A stretch of 64,000 bases of DNA from Oreohelix idahoensis (GCA_024509875.1 JAMPIV010018968.1:62001-126000), one strand, 5' to 3'; positions 25,354-37,388 are shown, numbered from the stretch's first letter. Program-made: numbers and translations. The notes: a model not told the origin generated them from the sequence alone.

Positions 25354-27521
25354 TTGAATACAACTTATAAAAACAACATGCAGAATGCCATACTAACTTT
25401 CTCCACATTGCTTGAATATGAGGTCCTGAGAAGTCTTTCGAAGTTATGCTATGAATCAAATGCACATATTGAATCAAGAACATATGCTAGTGGTGCATAC
25501 GTGGAAGATGTTATTTCCACTAAAGATGTTTTCCTCCATTTTTACAACACCCCTAACAAAGTCATGATTCAAGGTTCAGAGGCTGCTGTGAAAAATTGGA
25601 TACAGAAAGATTTAAACAAATTATGGATAACTGCAACTACTGCTGGAGTCAGTCGACAGGCCATCACACCCAACTTAGCTGTTTCCAACATGCCAGAAAT
25701 ATCTTCGCATTGTCAAAAATTTGCTGTAACTTATTCTCATATACCCGTTGACAAAAATTTAAAACTACATATGCCATGTATTGATGAATGCGACACATTA
25801 TCACAAACTGAGCTGAAAACACCAGTTACAGCAGAAACAGAATATGTAATCACATAGGCGGATCACCATTCACTTACAGAATTTGTTATCCAGTAACAAC
25901 ATCACCACAACCCTTACACGTATCATATCATCATGATGTATTTACAAGTATTATGTCTGAGATAGATTTACTTAGAGCAGAGCTGAACAGCCTAAGACAG
26001 TCGTATGAGAAGCTTCAGACAGAACATACGGTACTAACAAGTAGCTATGAAAAAAGCCAGCAGTATACGGTGGAGCTTTGTACACCACAAGAGAAAACGG
26101 GCAAACTGTGTCAAAAACTGAAAAACACTAACAACCAATCCAAGCAAAACATTACGCAATTAAAACTCCATGACAGCGAAGAAAGTGTCCTGGATTCTTC
26201 AAAATTCACTATAGACAATATAAACAATGTTTGCAGAATCCCGGTAAAAACTTCGAGTCGGTACTCTCCGTCAAGACGAGTAACTCATAGCATGCATTAT
26301 TATCAGAATTTCAATAATCAGAGCACACAGTCAACACAAGAACAGGCACGTCCTATCACAGGCACCAACACAAGGTTTCAGAATAAAAGGAAGCACTTTA
26401 TTTTCGGGGACCAGAATGTCAAGGAACTACAAAAATCGAGATTGTTAACAAACAATATGGACTCGGTCACTGTTCGCTTCAAGATATGGGCATCCACTCA
26501 GGATTTTCTGTCACTCCTTAAACGTTTTCCGTCTGATCCCCCTGTCACCAGAGTAACCACTCACATAGGTCTATCAGACTCGCTCAAAGATATTGAAATA
26601 TCCCAAGCTGATCTAAACCAAATCACATCAAAATTCCATTCGTTATTTCCTAATGTGAAAACCTACTTCTCGTCCATTATTCCTCCAGTCAGAGCCCATT
26701 ACCGCAAATCCATTGATGTCAACAATTCTAAACTTAAGAGGCACTGCGTCAGACACAACTATAAATTCATTGATCACTCCTCTTACTTCCTTGCAAAATC
26801 AGGAGCCCCTAAAAAACATCTTTACAGTGGTGATATTACCTTATCTATTGGAGGAATCAGCAAGCTGGCAACAAACATCAGGTACCCAGAACGCACATTC
26901 AAAGGAGTCGGCCACACACCAGTATCTCAAAATCCAACCAATCGTTTATCAACAGTGAATACCTGCTTCTCAGATAGTAATTATGACCTTGACTTTCCAC
27001 GATTACTTACTACTTCTAACAACACCCACTCAACATCATCTCATAATCAGGAACATCAGATCACACCTGTTCTTATAAATCGCGAAGTGCAAGGCACAGA
27101 TTGTGATGTCTCCCTACAGCAACAACCACCTATGTTTTCTGCACCTACTCAACAGGAACGATGTGATAGACTCTATCCTCAAAAGTGTGCAAATGAAGCA
27201 ACTCAACAAACTCAGTCTTCATGTCCTGATACATCCTCACTCCAACCATCAATGTCCCAGACACAAGAAACCTACCCCCTGTCACCGCATTTGTACCATC
27301 TTCCTATGTATCAACATCTATACCCAACCTTTCCTAATTTCCCGCTACATAAAAGACTCTTGGACTATTTACCTTCTGCCGGGAGATCATACTGGTCAGC
27401 ATACTCCCATCCCACAACAAGAACTCATGAATATCCCGCAACCACATTCTACCCCATGCATCATCCTTCACGTCCTAATCTACCAAATTTGTACTTTCAA
27501 CAGCCCTGTTATCAATATTAA
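25354..27521 (+). pseudogene. LINE ORF1 with degenerate SGNH-esterase domain
   Basis: Two frames (25354-25857, then the frame of 25953-27521, open from before 25860) form one ORF1 with a single shift near 25855. The N-terminal part has a VFLHFYNTPNKVMIQGSEAA motif. A coiled coil follows (LLRAELNSLRQSYEKLQTEH). Next comes an SGNH-hydrolase-like fold: FIFGDQNVKEL (about residue 150 of the second frame), VTTHIGLSDSL, and YSGDITLSIGGISKLATNI. In active enzymes these are GDS, GxND and DxxH; here S, N and H are Q, S and T. The C-terminus is rich in P, H, Y and Q. Such ORF1 proteins bind the element RNA in CR1-type LINEs. Confidence 0.75.
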
Positions 27522-27659
27522 GAACTAACATTTTTACTTTCACTTAATTGGTAAAGTTAATTAGTCTAAATATTCGTGATTTTCGTGTTAACGCTGCTTT
27601 TGTTATTGATATTTTTAAACCCCCTCTCCAAAGTTAAATGCATACAAATCAGACACAAT

Positions 27660-28820
27660 GGCTAATTAAGGATGGTCTACGGCTGGGTCATCTAAACATA
27701 TACCATCTATATTAAACTTCCTGAACTTAAAACGAATTCTGAATCAAAATTTTCATGTTTTTGGACTTTCGAAAAGTCGTTTAAATGACAAAATATCAGA
27801 TGATGATATTACACTACAAGGCTTTAAAACTGTTCGACGAGACTCAAGTAGACAGCTAGAAACAGGTATTGTAGTATATATTTCCACTTCTATTAGTTAT
27901 CGCCGGAGAAGCGATTTAGAGACAGCAGAGACCGAGTGCATATGGTTAGAAATAAAAATACCGAGTCAGGGACAATTTCTAGTCGGGCATCTTTATAGAA
28001 ATCCTAGTGCAGGAACCATCTGGTATGAAAATTTCACCACTATGATGGACAAAGTACTTACCACTGCCAAAGAAATTATTCTTCTAGGCGACTTCAACAT
28101 TGACATGCATAACACAGACCAAACGTAGGAAAACGTCGTACTATCTTACAACTGAAAACAAATAGTCAATCAGCCTTCCAGGTTAACAACAACATCATCC
28201 ACAACAATTGACCACATCTACGTCACCTGTGCAGAAAACATTCTAGAATGCTCTGTTCCTATTGTCGCAATGAGTGAGAACTATCCAATATGTTGCATGT
28301 GGTCAAAGAATAAATATAAAGCTTCAAGAAATACAAATATAAGTATTAAATTTATAAGTTTCAAAAATTTCAACCATGAACTATTTTTACATGATTTGCG
28401 AGCTGCACCTCTGGCCAATGTTTACCAGCTTTCTGATCCCGATGACGCCATTGCTCATTGGACACGTATCTTTCATTGTCTGTTTGATAACCACGCACCA
28501 GCTAAAGAAGTTCGTGTGAAACGACAGATCAAGTCTCCTTGGATCACACAAGCAGTGCTAGAAGCCATGAGGCAGCGAGATCGAGCTCACAGAAATAAGG
28601 ACTTTAACACATACAGAGCACAAAGAAACAAGGTACAATAATTAATACGTGGAGAAAAGAAAGCATACTTTAAAAACTTAGTTCAGAACAAAACAAACAG
28701 TAAAGACATGTGGAAAGCAATCAACTCTCTAGCAAACAAACGAAATTCGCCAGACTCGTTAACCCCCAACACCTCATTTACTTGTACGGACTTTAGCAAT
28801 TACTTTCAGGCAGAAATAAC
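27660..28820 (+). pseudogene. CR1-like LINE ORF2 endonuclease, broken
   Basis: In shifting frames the sequence reads KDGLRLGHLNIYHL, ETGIVVYISTSI, VGHLYRNPSAGTIWYENF and IILLGDFNIDMH, the APE-type endonuclease that nicks target DNA. The expected SDH motif appears as MSENYP at 28270, so a catalytic residue is lost. The frame 28270-28641 then covers the linker (SPWITQAVLEAMRQRDRAH). Sequence ends at about 28820 just before RT, at the GA-rich satellite. It is close to the copy at 6550-8135. Confidence 0.8.
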
Positions 28821-29489
28821 CAGAGATGGAGACTGAGAGATCCGAGAGTGAGAGATAGAGAGTTACATATTTCGAATGAGAAATACCTGCTGAGAGATGG
28901 AAAGTGAGAGATACAGAATGAGAGATAAAGAGTGGGAGATGAGAATGAAAGATAAAGGCTGAGGGATAGAGAATGAGAGATCCGAGAGTGAGAGATATAG
29001 AGTCACAGCTAAATAATAAGGGATAAATGCTCAGAGATAGAAAGTAAGAGGCAGAGGATGAGAGATTAAGGTTGAGAGATGAGACAGAAAGATAAATGCT
29101 GAAAGTGAGAAATAGAGAATGAGAGATCCGAGAGTGAGAGATAATGAGTGAGAGATCTAGAATGAGACATATATGAGTGTAAGATGGAGAGTGAAAGAGA
29201 TACATTGTATGTTGAAAGACCTTTCAAAGTATAACTTTTTTATCGGCATTAGAATGTTATGATTACCTTTTTTTTTTTTATTAACAAAAAGTCAGTCTTC
29301 GACATGGCCAAAAATTAAAATATGAAGACAGACTTATCATAGACGAGGTTTCTCACAAGCAATGTTAAAAATCGCATGGCAGTATTTATGAAAATGCGTG
29401 ACAGACTCATAAGAATTAACAGATTTCTTTCAGTGCCTACATATTTCATGAGAAATGACAAATTTATAGACTTACATCAGTGGTAATAG

Positions 29490-29880
29490 TAGCAGCGCCC
29501 TTCAGTAATAACTAACTATGGGAATGCGCCCTGAGGTGATAGCCCTCGGTTGCTTTTTGACATAGTGTGCCTTTCGGCGTGATCTTTTCTCTTTTGCCTG
29601 TTGTGAGAACTTCTTTTCGCCCAATCTTGAGGCCTCTCCACGGCGCGAGCTTGGGCACAGTTATGGGGGAATCAAGCAGTTGCACGTGTAGTATGTTCCT
29701 TTTCTTCACGTAGCTGGTAGGTCCAAAGGAACAGCAGTAGCTGATATGTTTGGTACCAGCCACGTCGCAGCAGTTGCCAGAATAATGTCGAATCAATATT
29801 AGACTCTTAGGGACTCCTACTCCGGATTTATCCTTAGGGTTTACTCCCGACGCCTTTCCCGCAAACGGATATTCCAGCAC
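29490..29880 (-). mobile_element. LINE-related 3' segment
   Basis: The minus strand ends with GGGCGCATTCCCATAG, the same 3' coding end (GAHSHS) found in the LINE at 62500 and 10660. Upstream is a 120-codon open frame with no domain I can name. I take it as the 3' end of a related LINE or a SINE sharing that tail. Confidence 0.45.
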
Positions 29881-30215
29881 GGCAGAGGAGGTTTGAAATC
29901 AGAGATTTACCTTCTCCTAGATAGGTTAACTACCAAGGATCACGAGCCCTATCTGCTCGAGAATTATATCAATGTTATATGTTACTTTACAAATTTCCTT
30001 GCATCTTTTCTTTACTCCATATTCCAAATCTCCCATAAAATACTTGTCTTGGCGATTTCTTAGTATGTGAAATTTCAATAAAAGAGATATGCAGCTTAAA
30101 AGAAATATATGACACATACGCCGGATCGTACTCCGTGCATTGGGTTAGAAATTAAGAAAATACTCTTATGCAATATTATTGGATGCGTAACGCAATTGAA
30201 CGTAAACAGGTAAAT
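29881..30215. other. Unassigned stretch
   Basis: No gene or repeat recognised. Confidence 0.4.
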
Positions 30216-30440
30216 GTAGTCCCATAGCAGGTACTGCCGTTGGGGGTTGAAGTGTTAGAGACTTCACTATACTAGGTCCCAACATTGAGTGGTGGGGTGA
30301 CTAGTTCCCTTTCTCGCTGCCTTTTCTTTCTCTAATTCAAGAGAAAAGTCAGCTACCCATTTACAGCTTAGTAGACTGCAGTGTGTCGACATCGTGAATT
30401 GAAACCAGCTCTTGTGCCACGAGAGACCAGCGCTTGAACG
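30216..30440 (-). mobile_element. tRNA-derived SINE, copy 3
   Basis: The body (TTGAAGTGTTAGAGACTTCA on the plus strand) and the spacer CATTTACAGCT match the other two copies. The tRNA-like head is decayed around 30400-30440. Confidence 0.7.
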
Positions 30441-30610
30441 CACACAGAAAAAATGCTGAATACAAAGAAGAACAAATGCAAAAATGGCATAAAATAGTAT
30501 TATTTGTCATTGTTGAAAGAAGACAAGGAACACCAAAAAAAAAAAAAAAAAAGACTCAGACGATGATTTCATACTTATCAGAACGTTTTCTGTATTGTAC
30601 AATAAATATA

Positions 30611-31831
30611 CTGAAGCACATTAAAAACGCACCACCTGTATAATCCAGGAACAGAGTGTGAAATGTAAATATAAGTGTGTACAAGTTTACATATTTGGAA
30701 TCTTTATTCATTTTCCTATGAATCCATGCTGGTCATTAATTTGTACATTTGATTGTTATGAACTTCATTGCATTCTGTGCAGGCAAGGGAGAAAACCAAA
30801 AATACAAAAAAATGCACGTGCGTTATCCTGCTGGAGAAGCTGCAAGTCTGGATAAATTGTGAACGCAGGAGCAACCAGTGCATCCAGAACCTCATCTCGA
30901 TATGTCACAGCATTAACATTTCCACGGAAGACGTGAAGAGGCAAGCGATGGTGAAAACTGAATCCTCCCCAAATGTGAATACTGCCACCTCGAAATCGGT
31001 TGACACAGCAATCTGCAAAGCGCTCTTCACACCGTCGCTAAATCCGCATACGTCCATCTGCAAAGGATATGTTGAATCTGTTCTCGTCTGTGAATAGGAC
31101 AGCATTCCAATGCAGTCTAGTCCATCTGATATGTTGCTCTGCCCATTGCAGGCGCTGCTAACGATGTCTGTGAGTCAAGTTTGGCCCAACATAAGGTCGT
31201 CTTGCAGTAAGGCCTGTATCTCTGAGTCGTCGTATGACTGTCATTCGAGAGACTTGCCCATGTCTACCCACTATTGCTCTTGCTGTTTGACTTGCCGGGA
31301 GAGTCAATTCCTTAGGTGACTCAGCACAATATGACGATCTTACGCAGGGGTAGTAACTCGTGGTTGGCCACTCCGAAGTCTATCCCGGGCACTGCCAGTG
31401 GTTCCGTAACGTTCATTGAGACGTACAATAGTGCTGTGGTGGCAATTCATCCTTCTGGCAATGACCCGCGAGCTCATTCCGGTCTCCAACATACCAATGG
31501 CTCGTTGGCGGTCGTTTTCAGATAGTCGTGGCATTTCAAGCACATGTACTGGGTGTTTTGTCTCAACGGCCTTTTTTATACCGAGTATACTGCCACAACG
31601 CGTACACATTTTCAGGGTCATAGCTGTTGAGAATCGTGTTGCACGTGTAACTTTCATCGTTTTCATGTAGTCTGTACACACACCCATGGGTTGAATCTTG
31701 CACTTTCCATTCCAGCAGCCATTCACTCTCTACCTCATGGCAAACACGGGGAAAATCCATTCCCACACTTTTTTTGGCCAGCTTCTCGGCATCAGTATAT
31801 ATAATAGTGGTGCGTTTTTAATGTGCTTCAG
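30611..31831 (-). mobile_element. Tc1-like DNA transposon, defective
   Basis: The ends are inverted repeats, CTGAAGCACATTAAAAACGC at 30611 and its complement ending at 31831. TA dinucleotides lie on both sides, the expected Tc1 target duplication. Total length 1.22 kb is short for Tc1 with full transposase. Confidence 0.85.
30800..31534 (-). pseudogene. Tc1-like transposase, broken
   Basis: From 31534 the minus strand reads MPRLSENDRQRAIGMLETG with a helix-turn-helix domain (VIARRMNCHHSTIVRLNERY) that would bind the inverted repeats. A stop replaces Q in TPAQDR near 31340. Further on in broken frames come RMTVIRRLRDTG and HIWGGFSF, then a DNAR motif holding the second catalytic aspartate. 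The region of the third catalytic residue is missing. It cannot encode an active enzyme. Confidence 0.8.
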
Positions 31832-32336
31832 TATATAAGAACGAAGCGCGTGTAATGTCGGTTTATCTAGCCGCTCTTTTTGTTAAAACTTTTGCCTAAT
31901 TTTAGCCGGCAAACTCAGTTAAACGTAAACACAAGTTACATTGACTGTACAAAGGTGTGCTTCCAAAGTTAACTCAACTTTTCTCTTAAGACTAGAGGCC
32001 GCAAGGCCAGACTTTTGTCTTCTGAATTTTCCGGAATTGCTTACCTGTTCAGTAAACAGCGTTGATGGGAAAAATATCGACTTTTATTGCTTATAAATTT
32101 ACATTATGCTAAAGATGCAGCCTGTTAAACACTATGATGCTGCAACTTTATGCGGGGTAAAGTGACGCCATTCAGTATTTCAACCTTCGCGCAAATGGTC
32201 ATTTTTATATTGGAATTTCTACTTGAAAAGACATACCACAAAGTGATGCATACGTGAATGTAGACGCATATAAAGTATTGACTGCAACAAAGTTCAAATT
32301 TAAAAAAAAAAAAACATTTATTATGGAATGTGAGAT
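31832..32336. other. Unassigned stretch
   Basis: No gene recognised. A short A-tract lies near 32302-32313. Confidence 0.4.
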
Positions 32337-32395
32337 TTCTGCAATTACACATTGGGATACTCGCCGTTGCTGCAGAGCTCATAAACTGTGCCGAG
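32337..32395 (+). repeat. Partial repeat A
   Basis: ACACATTGGGATACTCGCCG and the following 25 bases resemble 5350-5395 in repeat A. Only this central part is present, next to the 44-bp array. Confidence 0.5.
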
Positions 32396-32407
32396 ATCCT
32401 TCTTCTG

Positions 32408-32935
32408 TGATCTAAGAGGAGATAAGATTACTGATAGAGTGTGTCCTTGTGTGATCTAAGAGGAGATAAGATTACTGATAGAGTGTGTCCTTGTGTGATC
32501 TAAGAGGAGATAAGATTACTGATAGAGTTTGTCCTTTTGTGATCTAAGAGGAGATAAGATTACTGATAGAGTGTGTCCTTGTGTGATCTAAGAGGAGATA
32601 AGATTACTGATAGAGTGTGTCCTTGTGTGATCTAAGAGGAGATAAGATTACTGATAGAGTTTGTCCTTGTGTGATCTAAGAGGAGATAAGATTACTGATA
32701 GAGTTTGTCCTTGTGTGATCTAAGAGGAGATAAGATTACTGATAGAGTGTGTCCTTGTGTGATCTAAGAGGAGATAAGATTACTGATAGAGTGTGTCCTT
32801 GTGTGATCTAAGAGGAGATAAGATTACTGATAGAGTTTGTCCTTGTGTGATCTAAGAGGAGATAAGATTACTGATAGAGTTTGTCCTTGTGTGATCTAAG
32901 AGGAGATAAGATTACTGATAGAGTTTGTCCTTGTG
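32408..32935 (+). repeat. Minisatellite, 12 copies of 44 bp
   Basis: Unit starts fall exactly every 44 bp from 32408 to 32892 (TGATCTAAGAGGAGATAAGA and onward). Copies differ almost only at one position, GTGTGTCC or GTTTGTCC. No indels are seen. Confidence 0.97.
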
Positions 32936-33750
32936 AATGAAGATGGTCCTTAAACCCAAACCATACCAACCCACATTTTAGGCCTCGATCGTGTATCTAA
33001 TACTTCGTGTTTTTGTACACGCACGTTGGCTCTTCATGTCATTCAAAGAAAGACTACAATGGCTGAACAGTTTTCTGGCAAAGATAAATAAACCTCAGAT
33101 AATGGTCAGCATGACAAATTCCACTGGCCAACTCTAATAAAATGAATTCACCACGACTAATATGTATTGGCCAGTCATGTGAACCTATTGATAGTAAAGG
33201 GCATTCAGTGAGTAAAATAGCACGACCACGCTCTGGTCATTTTCCGAGAAATCTGGCACTTCTGGCAATCAAAGTTGGTTTGTAACGGCCAGACACTAGT
33301 AGCTATTTTTGTATCAAGTCAATGCGAATAAATGTTCTCTGTGGTTTTTATTTTTAATTTATGAACAAATAACATGACAGCGAGAAGGAGACCAAGAAAA
33401 AGATCACAAAAGAAGAATTGGCACATAAAGAGACAACACAATTTACACATGAACATGAGATAAAACCACATGTTTCATGAGACATGATATAGAAGGATAT
33501 TCTTCAGGTCAATGGCCAGATAGAATAGAAATTGTCAATCCTGTGGCTGCTTAAGCACACAAAAGGGATCACATGCTTGATATCTCATAGAATTCTCTCA
33601 GAGAAAGCTGGACATATTAAAGAGGATGATAAATTGCAAGCCTTTATATGTTAGTATAAATGTGTATCAAAAACTAGTAGGAAATACGCCCATAATACGG
33701 GGAAAATTGTAGGGGGCGCTAAAACTAGACCTAGCACCATCTCGAAAAAT
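32936..33750. other. Unassigned stretch
   Basis: No gene or known repeat recognised. Confidence 0.4.
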
Positions 33751-33754
33751 TCTT

Positions 33755-33975
33755 AGGGCTGGCTATGATCTCAAGTGAAGTGTAGAATATCCCAAGCACA
33801 AGCAGCGTTCTATAAAATGACAAATATTGTATGCAACAACGCATTGTCAATGGAAGTAAGAAAGAGCGTTCTTCAGTGTTATATAGAAATTATCCTAACA
33901 TACGGAAGTGAGTCATGGACAATTAGCAAACAACTAGGACAAACACTAGAGGTCTCAGAGATGTGAGTAGTATGT
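33755..33975 (+). pseudogene. LINE post-RT fragment
   Basis: It encodes ISQAQAAFYKMTNIVCNNAL, then RKSVLQCYIEIILTYGSESWTI, the post-RT segment of LINE ORF2. It ends near EVSEM. Neither RT core nor 3' end is present. Confidence 0.75.
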
Positions 33976-34228
33976 CATGTACGCTACGGGTAGTATTCAG
34001 GCGTTGAGCGTGACTTTTTATATAGTAAAATACTCCGATCGATGCAGGCGTTGGATTTCAGGCGGAGCGTCAGGCGTTGAGCGTGTCTTTTTATATAGCG
34101 ATATATTTTAGCCGGGGTGATTTCCTCTGACGATCAGACGGATGACTTGTTATATAGCAATAAATTTGTTCGATAATGGCGGCGTGTTGTTTATACAAAA
34201 TACTTAGACAATATATATAAAAAATATA
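33976..34228 (+). repeat. Outer flank of the palindrome, with a tandem dimer
   Basis: AGGCGTTGAGCGTG followed by CTTTTTATATAG occurs twice about 80 bp apart. The last part (TGTTTATACAAAATAC to TATAAAAAATATA) resembles the interval between repeat units in the palindrome arm. It becomes continuous with that arm when the RTE at 34229-37388 is removed. Confidence 0.5.
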
Positions 34229-37200
34229 CTTACTTACTTAGTCGTTCCCCTTCTACCGTGAGGTGTAGAGGTTTGGAAGAGAGAGCGCCAGACTATCCTA
34301 TCGGCTGTCTTCCTCCTGGCCTGGTTCCATTCTAGTCCTCGATCCTTCAAAGATTGTCTAATGTTGTCCTCCCAGCGGACTCTGGGTCGTATTCGGGGTC
34401 TGGATCCTTGGCTCTTTGTTTCCCATGCTTGTCGTGGTATCCGATCTTCTCCCATTCTGCAGACATGGCCAAACCATCTTAGTTGGGACTGTTCTACTTG
34501 GGTCTGCAGGGGGTAGGATTTTAGGCCTTGACGTATCGTCTGGTTGCGTACCATGTCTCTTCTTGTTACTTCAACCACCTTCCTCAGATACCTCATTTCT
34601 GAGGTTTGGATCTGGCTTTTATAGGTTGTAGTCATTGCCCATGACTCGCATCCGTATGTCAAGACTGGGACATAGGTGGAGCGGTATACAGCCATCTTCG
34701 TTTTCTTACCAACCTCTCTCTTGCTGAGGAATCCTCGATTTATGGTCTGAAGAAGTCTCCCAGCTGCTGCTTTTCAAGTGGCCAACTCTTCTTTGATGTC
34801 TCCCTTTCGGTCTATAATAGCTCCGAGGTATTTAAAGTGGTCGACCTGCTCCACGACCTGTTCTCCCAGCTTAATCTGATGTTTTCTTTCTTCTCGTGAT
34901 ATCACCATGGATTTTGTTTTAGAGCTGCTTATGACCATCCCTCTCTTCTCTAGCTCTTCCTTCCAGACTTGCAGGTTGGATTGGAGATGCGCCTCTGATT
35001 TAGCAATCAGGGCAACATCATCAGCAAATGCCAGCTCCGAAATATAGACCTTTCTCATCTTCCAGTATCCCACTGAATACTTTCTTGTTCTCTCCTTACA
35101 TGCCTTGATGACATCGTCCATAAGGAGTATGAAGAGGTAAGGTGATAGGATATCACCTTGTCTTACACCAGTGGTGGTCCTGAACTCTTCCGACTTATGG
35201 TTTGCTGTCCTCACATAATTTCTGCAAGACTTGTAGAAGCTCTGTATAGCATGAATCAGAGGTGCTGGAATATTCTTCCTTGCCAAACAATCTCAAAGTT
35301 TACTCCAGGGGACCTTGTCAAACGCCTTTTCCAGATCTATGAAACAAAGATGCATCTCACTCTTATACTCAAGGGCCTTTTCACACAGCTGTCTGAGTGT
35401 GAAGATTAGGTCTTGAGTACTTCGGTTTGCTCGGAATCCGCACTGGACCTCATCCAATTGTGGCTCAGCTAGGCGTCGGAGTCTCTGCTCTAGGATTCTA
35501 GAGTAGATTTTACCAGGGACACTGAGAAGGGATATGCCTCTATGGTTTCCACACTGTCGATTGTCACCCTTTTTGAAAATTGGTGTTATGATGGCAATCT
35601 CACAATCCTTTGGTATGGTCTTGTTGTACCACGCTGCCTGTAAAACCCTTAAGAGGAATAGGTCGCCTGATGCTCCCATGAACTTAACCATTTCTGGTGT
35701 TATACCATCATGCCCTGCTGCTTTGCCCATCTTGATTTTCTCCAGTGCTGCCTTCAGTTCTTCCATCTTTATGTCATATTCACCATCATTGGTTTTCTCT
35801 TCTGTGCTAGTGTTTATCATTTCAGATGCTTCACCATGCTCACCATCCAGGAGTTCTGAGAAATATTCTTTCCATCTTCCCATTACTTCCTTCGGGGCAG
35901 TAAGCAATTTGCCTTGCTTGTCCTTTATAAATTTGAGAGGGCATTGTTTTTCCTTCCTCATGTTCTTTAGGGTCTTATAGAACAATTTCTGGTTTTCTTG
36001 TGCATCTTTTTCTAGCTTTTCTCCAAATTCTTCCCAGGACTTCTGTTTTGCTGCTAGCACTTTGTTCTTTGCTTCTGTTCTGAGTGTCACATATTCTCTA
36101 TATTTTTCCATTTGTCCTGTTGTGTTTTTAGCTCCTAAGTATTGTTTCCATGCCATTTTCTTCTCTCTTATTTTCTCTTTGACTTCCTCTGTCCACCAAG
36201 GTGTCCTCTTTCTCTTGTTCCCAAGTCGGACTTCACCGCATGCTTTTGCAGCAGCTGTCTTTATGATATCCTTGAATTTAATCCAGAGGGTTTCCAAGTC
36301 ATCAGGTCGTTCTTCTGTGTTGCTCACCGCTGCAGCAATAAGCCCCTGATATCTGGTCTTAATTTCTGGCTCTCTCAGCTTGTAGGTCTTAATGCTCATT
36401 TCTCCTGCTCGTTTACTTGGTTTCTTGCGTGATGTTGGGCAGTTCCTAGGTTGAGCAACTCTTTCAGTTGTTCTTTTGATTGTTAGCAGGTGGTGTCCAC
36501 TTCCAATCTCTGACCCCCTCCAGACTATAGCATCTCGGACATATTTGAATGAGCTTCTCCGAACAATGGCATAGTCGATCACTGACTTCTCATTCTTTGT
36601 TGGTTCACATCTAGTGTATGCATGTATGCGCTTATGGGGGAACTTTGTGTTTGTAATGATCAGATTCTGCTCACTGCAGAATCTAAGGAGTCGCTTTCCA
36701 TTGTCATTGAGAGTATCTTCTCCATATCTTCCGATAACTCCACCCCATCTAGCATGGTCATTTCCAACTCTGGCATTAAAATCTCCGAGCATGATAACTT
36801 CATCTAGGCAGTCATCCACTGTCCTTTGAAGCAGCTCGAAGAATTCCTCCTTGACCTCTGCTCTCTCATCCTGATTTGGCCCATACACTATGACCAGGTT
36901 GACTATGGTTTCTCCTTCTTTTAGTTTAACGACCATAATGCGCTCCGAGACAAAGTTCCATCCCTTGATACTATCTTTTTGATTTTGGGCCACAATGCAA
37001 CCCACGCCCCCTTTAGCTCTTTCAGACATGGGTACACCACTGTAGAGCAGCGTGTTGCCATCGAGATCCATGACTCCTTGTCCTTTTTTCTTTGTTTCCG
37101 TTATAGCCAAGATTTCTAGTTTTGCTTTCCTCATCTCTTCCACCAGCTCCTCTTCCTTCCCATTTATACTTCTTGTTTTCCACGTTCCATAAGTCGTAGT

Positions 37201-37388
37201 CCGTTCCAGTTCGTCGCCTTTTAGAATCAGTCCAGTTTTCTCTCTTGTGTTGCTAGTAATCGTGATTTAAAGCAAACAGGGATTGGCCTGTTGTGCCTTT
37301 GCATGGTGGAGGGGCTGCCTCCTTACGGCCTCCATGCAGGCCGCCCTCCTCCTTTTTCATCCGGGCTTGGGACCGGCATTGGCGGAAT
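34229..37388 (-). mobile_element. RTE-like LINE, nearly full length
   Basis: The insertion is flanked by a 13-bp direct repeat, TATAAAAAATATA, at 34216-34228 and 37389-37401. Its 3' end is at the left, with an (AAGT)n tail on the coding strand. It holds endonuclease, RT and a C-terminal region, with a GC-rich leader at 37290-37388. It sits in sequence continuous with the left arm of the palindrome. Two other copies of the family lie at 51632-51840 and 53166-54338. Confidence 0.92.
34234..37225 (-). pseudogene. RTE-like endonuclease-RT polyprotein, two nonsense codons
   Basis: The frame is open from about 37255 (TYGTWKTRSINGKEEEL; first ATG at 37143). The endonuclease shows LAITETKKKG, VYGPNQDE, MLGDFNARVG and VIDYAIVRR. 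Its SDHH motif reads SGHH, a probable loss of a catalytic aspartate. RT shows GISLLSVPGK, FIDLEKAFDKVPW, GVRQGDILSPYLF and the catalytic LAFADDVALIA. The C-terminus carries LTYGCESW and LRWFGHVCRMGEDR. Only two stops interrupt it: after WSKL (about 35290, TGG in the sister copy) and after ELAT (about 34773, CGA in the sister copy). Both are TGA, and the frame is otherwise kept to the end at 34234. Confidence 0.92.

Larger units (their letters stand above)
24787..28820 (-). mobile_element. Composite CR1-like LINE, 5' half inverted
   Basis: The minus-strand part (25318 to 24787) is a LINE 3' end with C-terminus, 3' UTR and a (GTTC)n tail at 24787-24800. The adjoining part (25320-28820) is the 5' half of a CR1-like element in plus orientation: ORF1, endonuclease and the start of ORF2. 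An antisense 5' segment joined to a sense 3' segment, with the 5' end at the inner junction, is the arrangement produced by twin priming. Here most of RT is also lost. Two independent nested insertions are the alternative. Confidence 0.6.
24690..29200 (+). repeat. GA-rich minisatellite split by a composite LINE
   Basis: Degenerate units such as GAGAGTGAGAGATA and GAGAATGAGAGATCC fill 24690-24786 and again 28826-29200. The 4-kb LINE between them seems to have inserted into one array. Confidence 0.75.

Noticed and set aside
28774..29205. 143-codon Ser/Leu/Ile-rich minus-strand frame
   Set aside because: It is the translation of the GA-rich minisatellite.
32408..32935. CRISPR-like array
   Set aside because: The units are contiguous 44-bp tandem copies without unique spacers, in a eukaryotic transposon-rich context.
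35534..36829. Several plus-strand frames of 70-150 codons
   Set aside because: All are shadows of the RTE endonuclease-RT frame on the minus strand.
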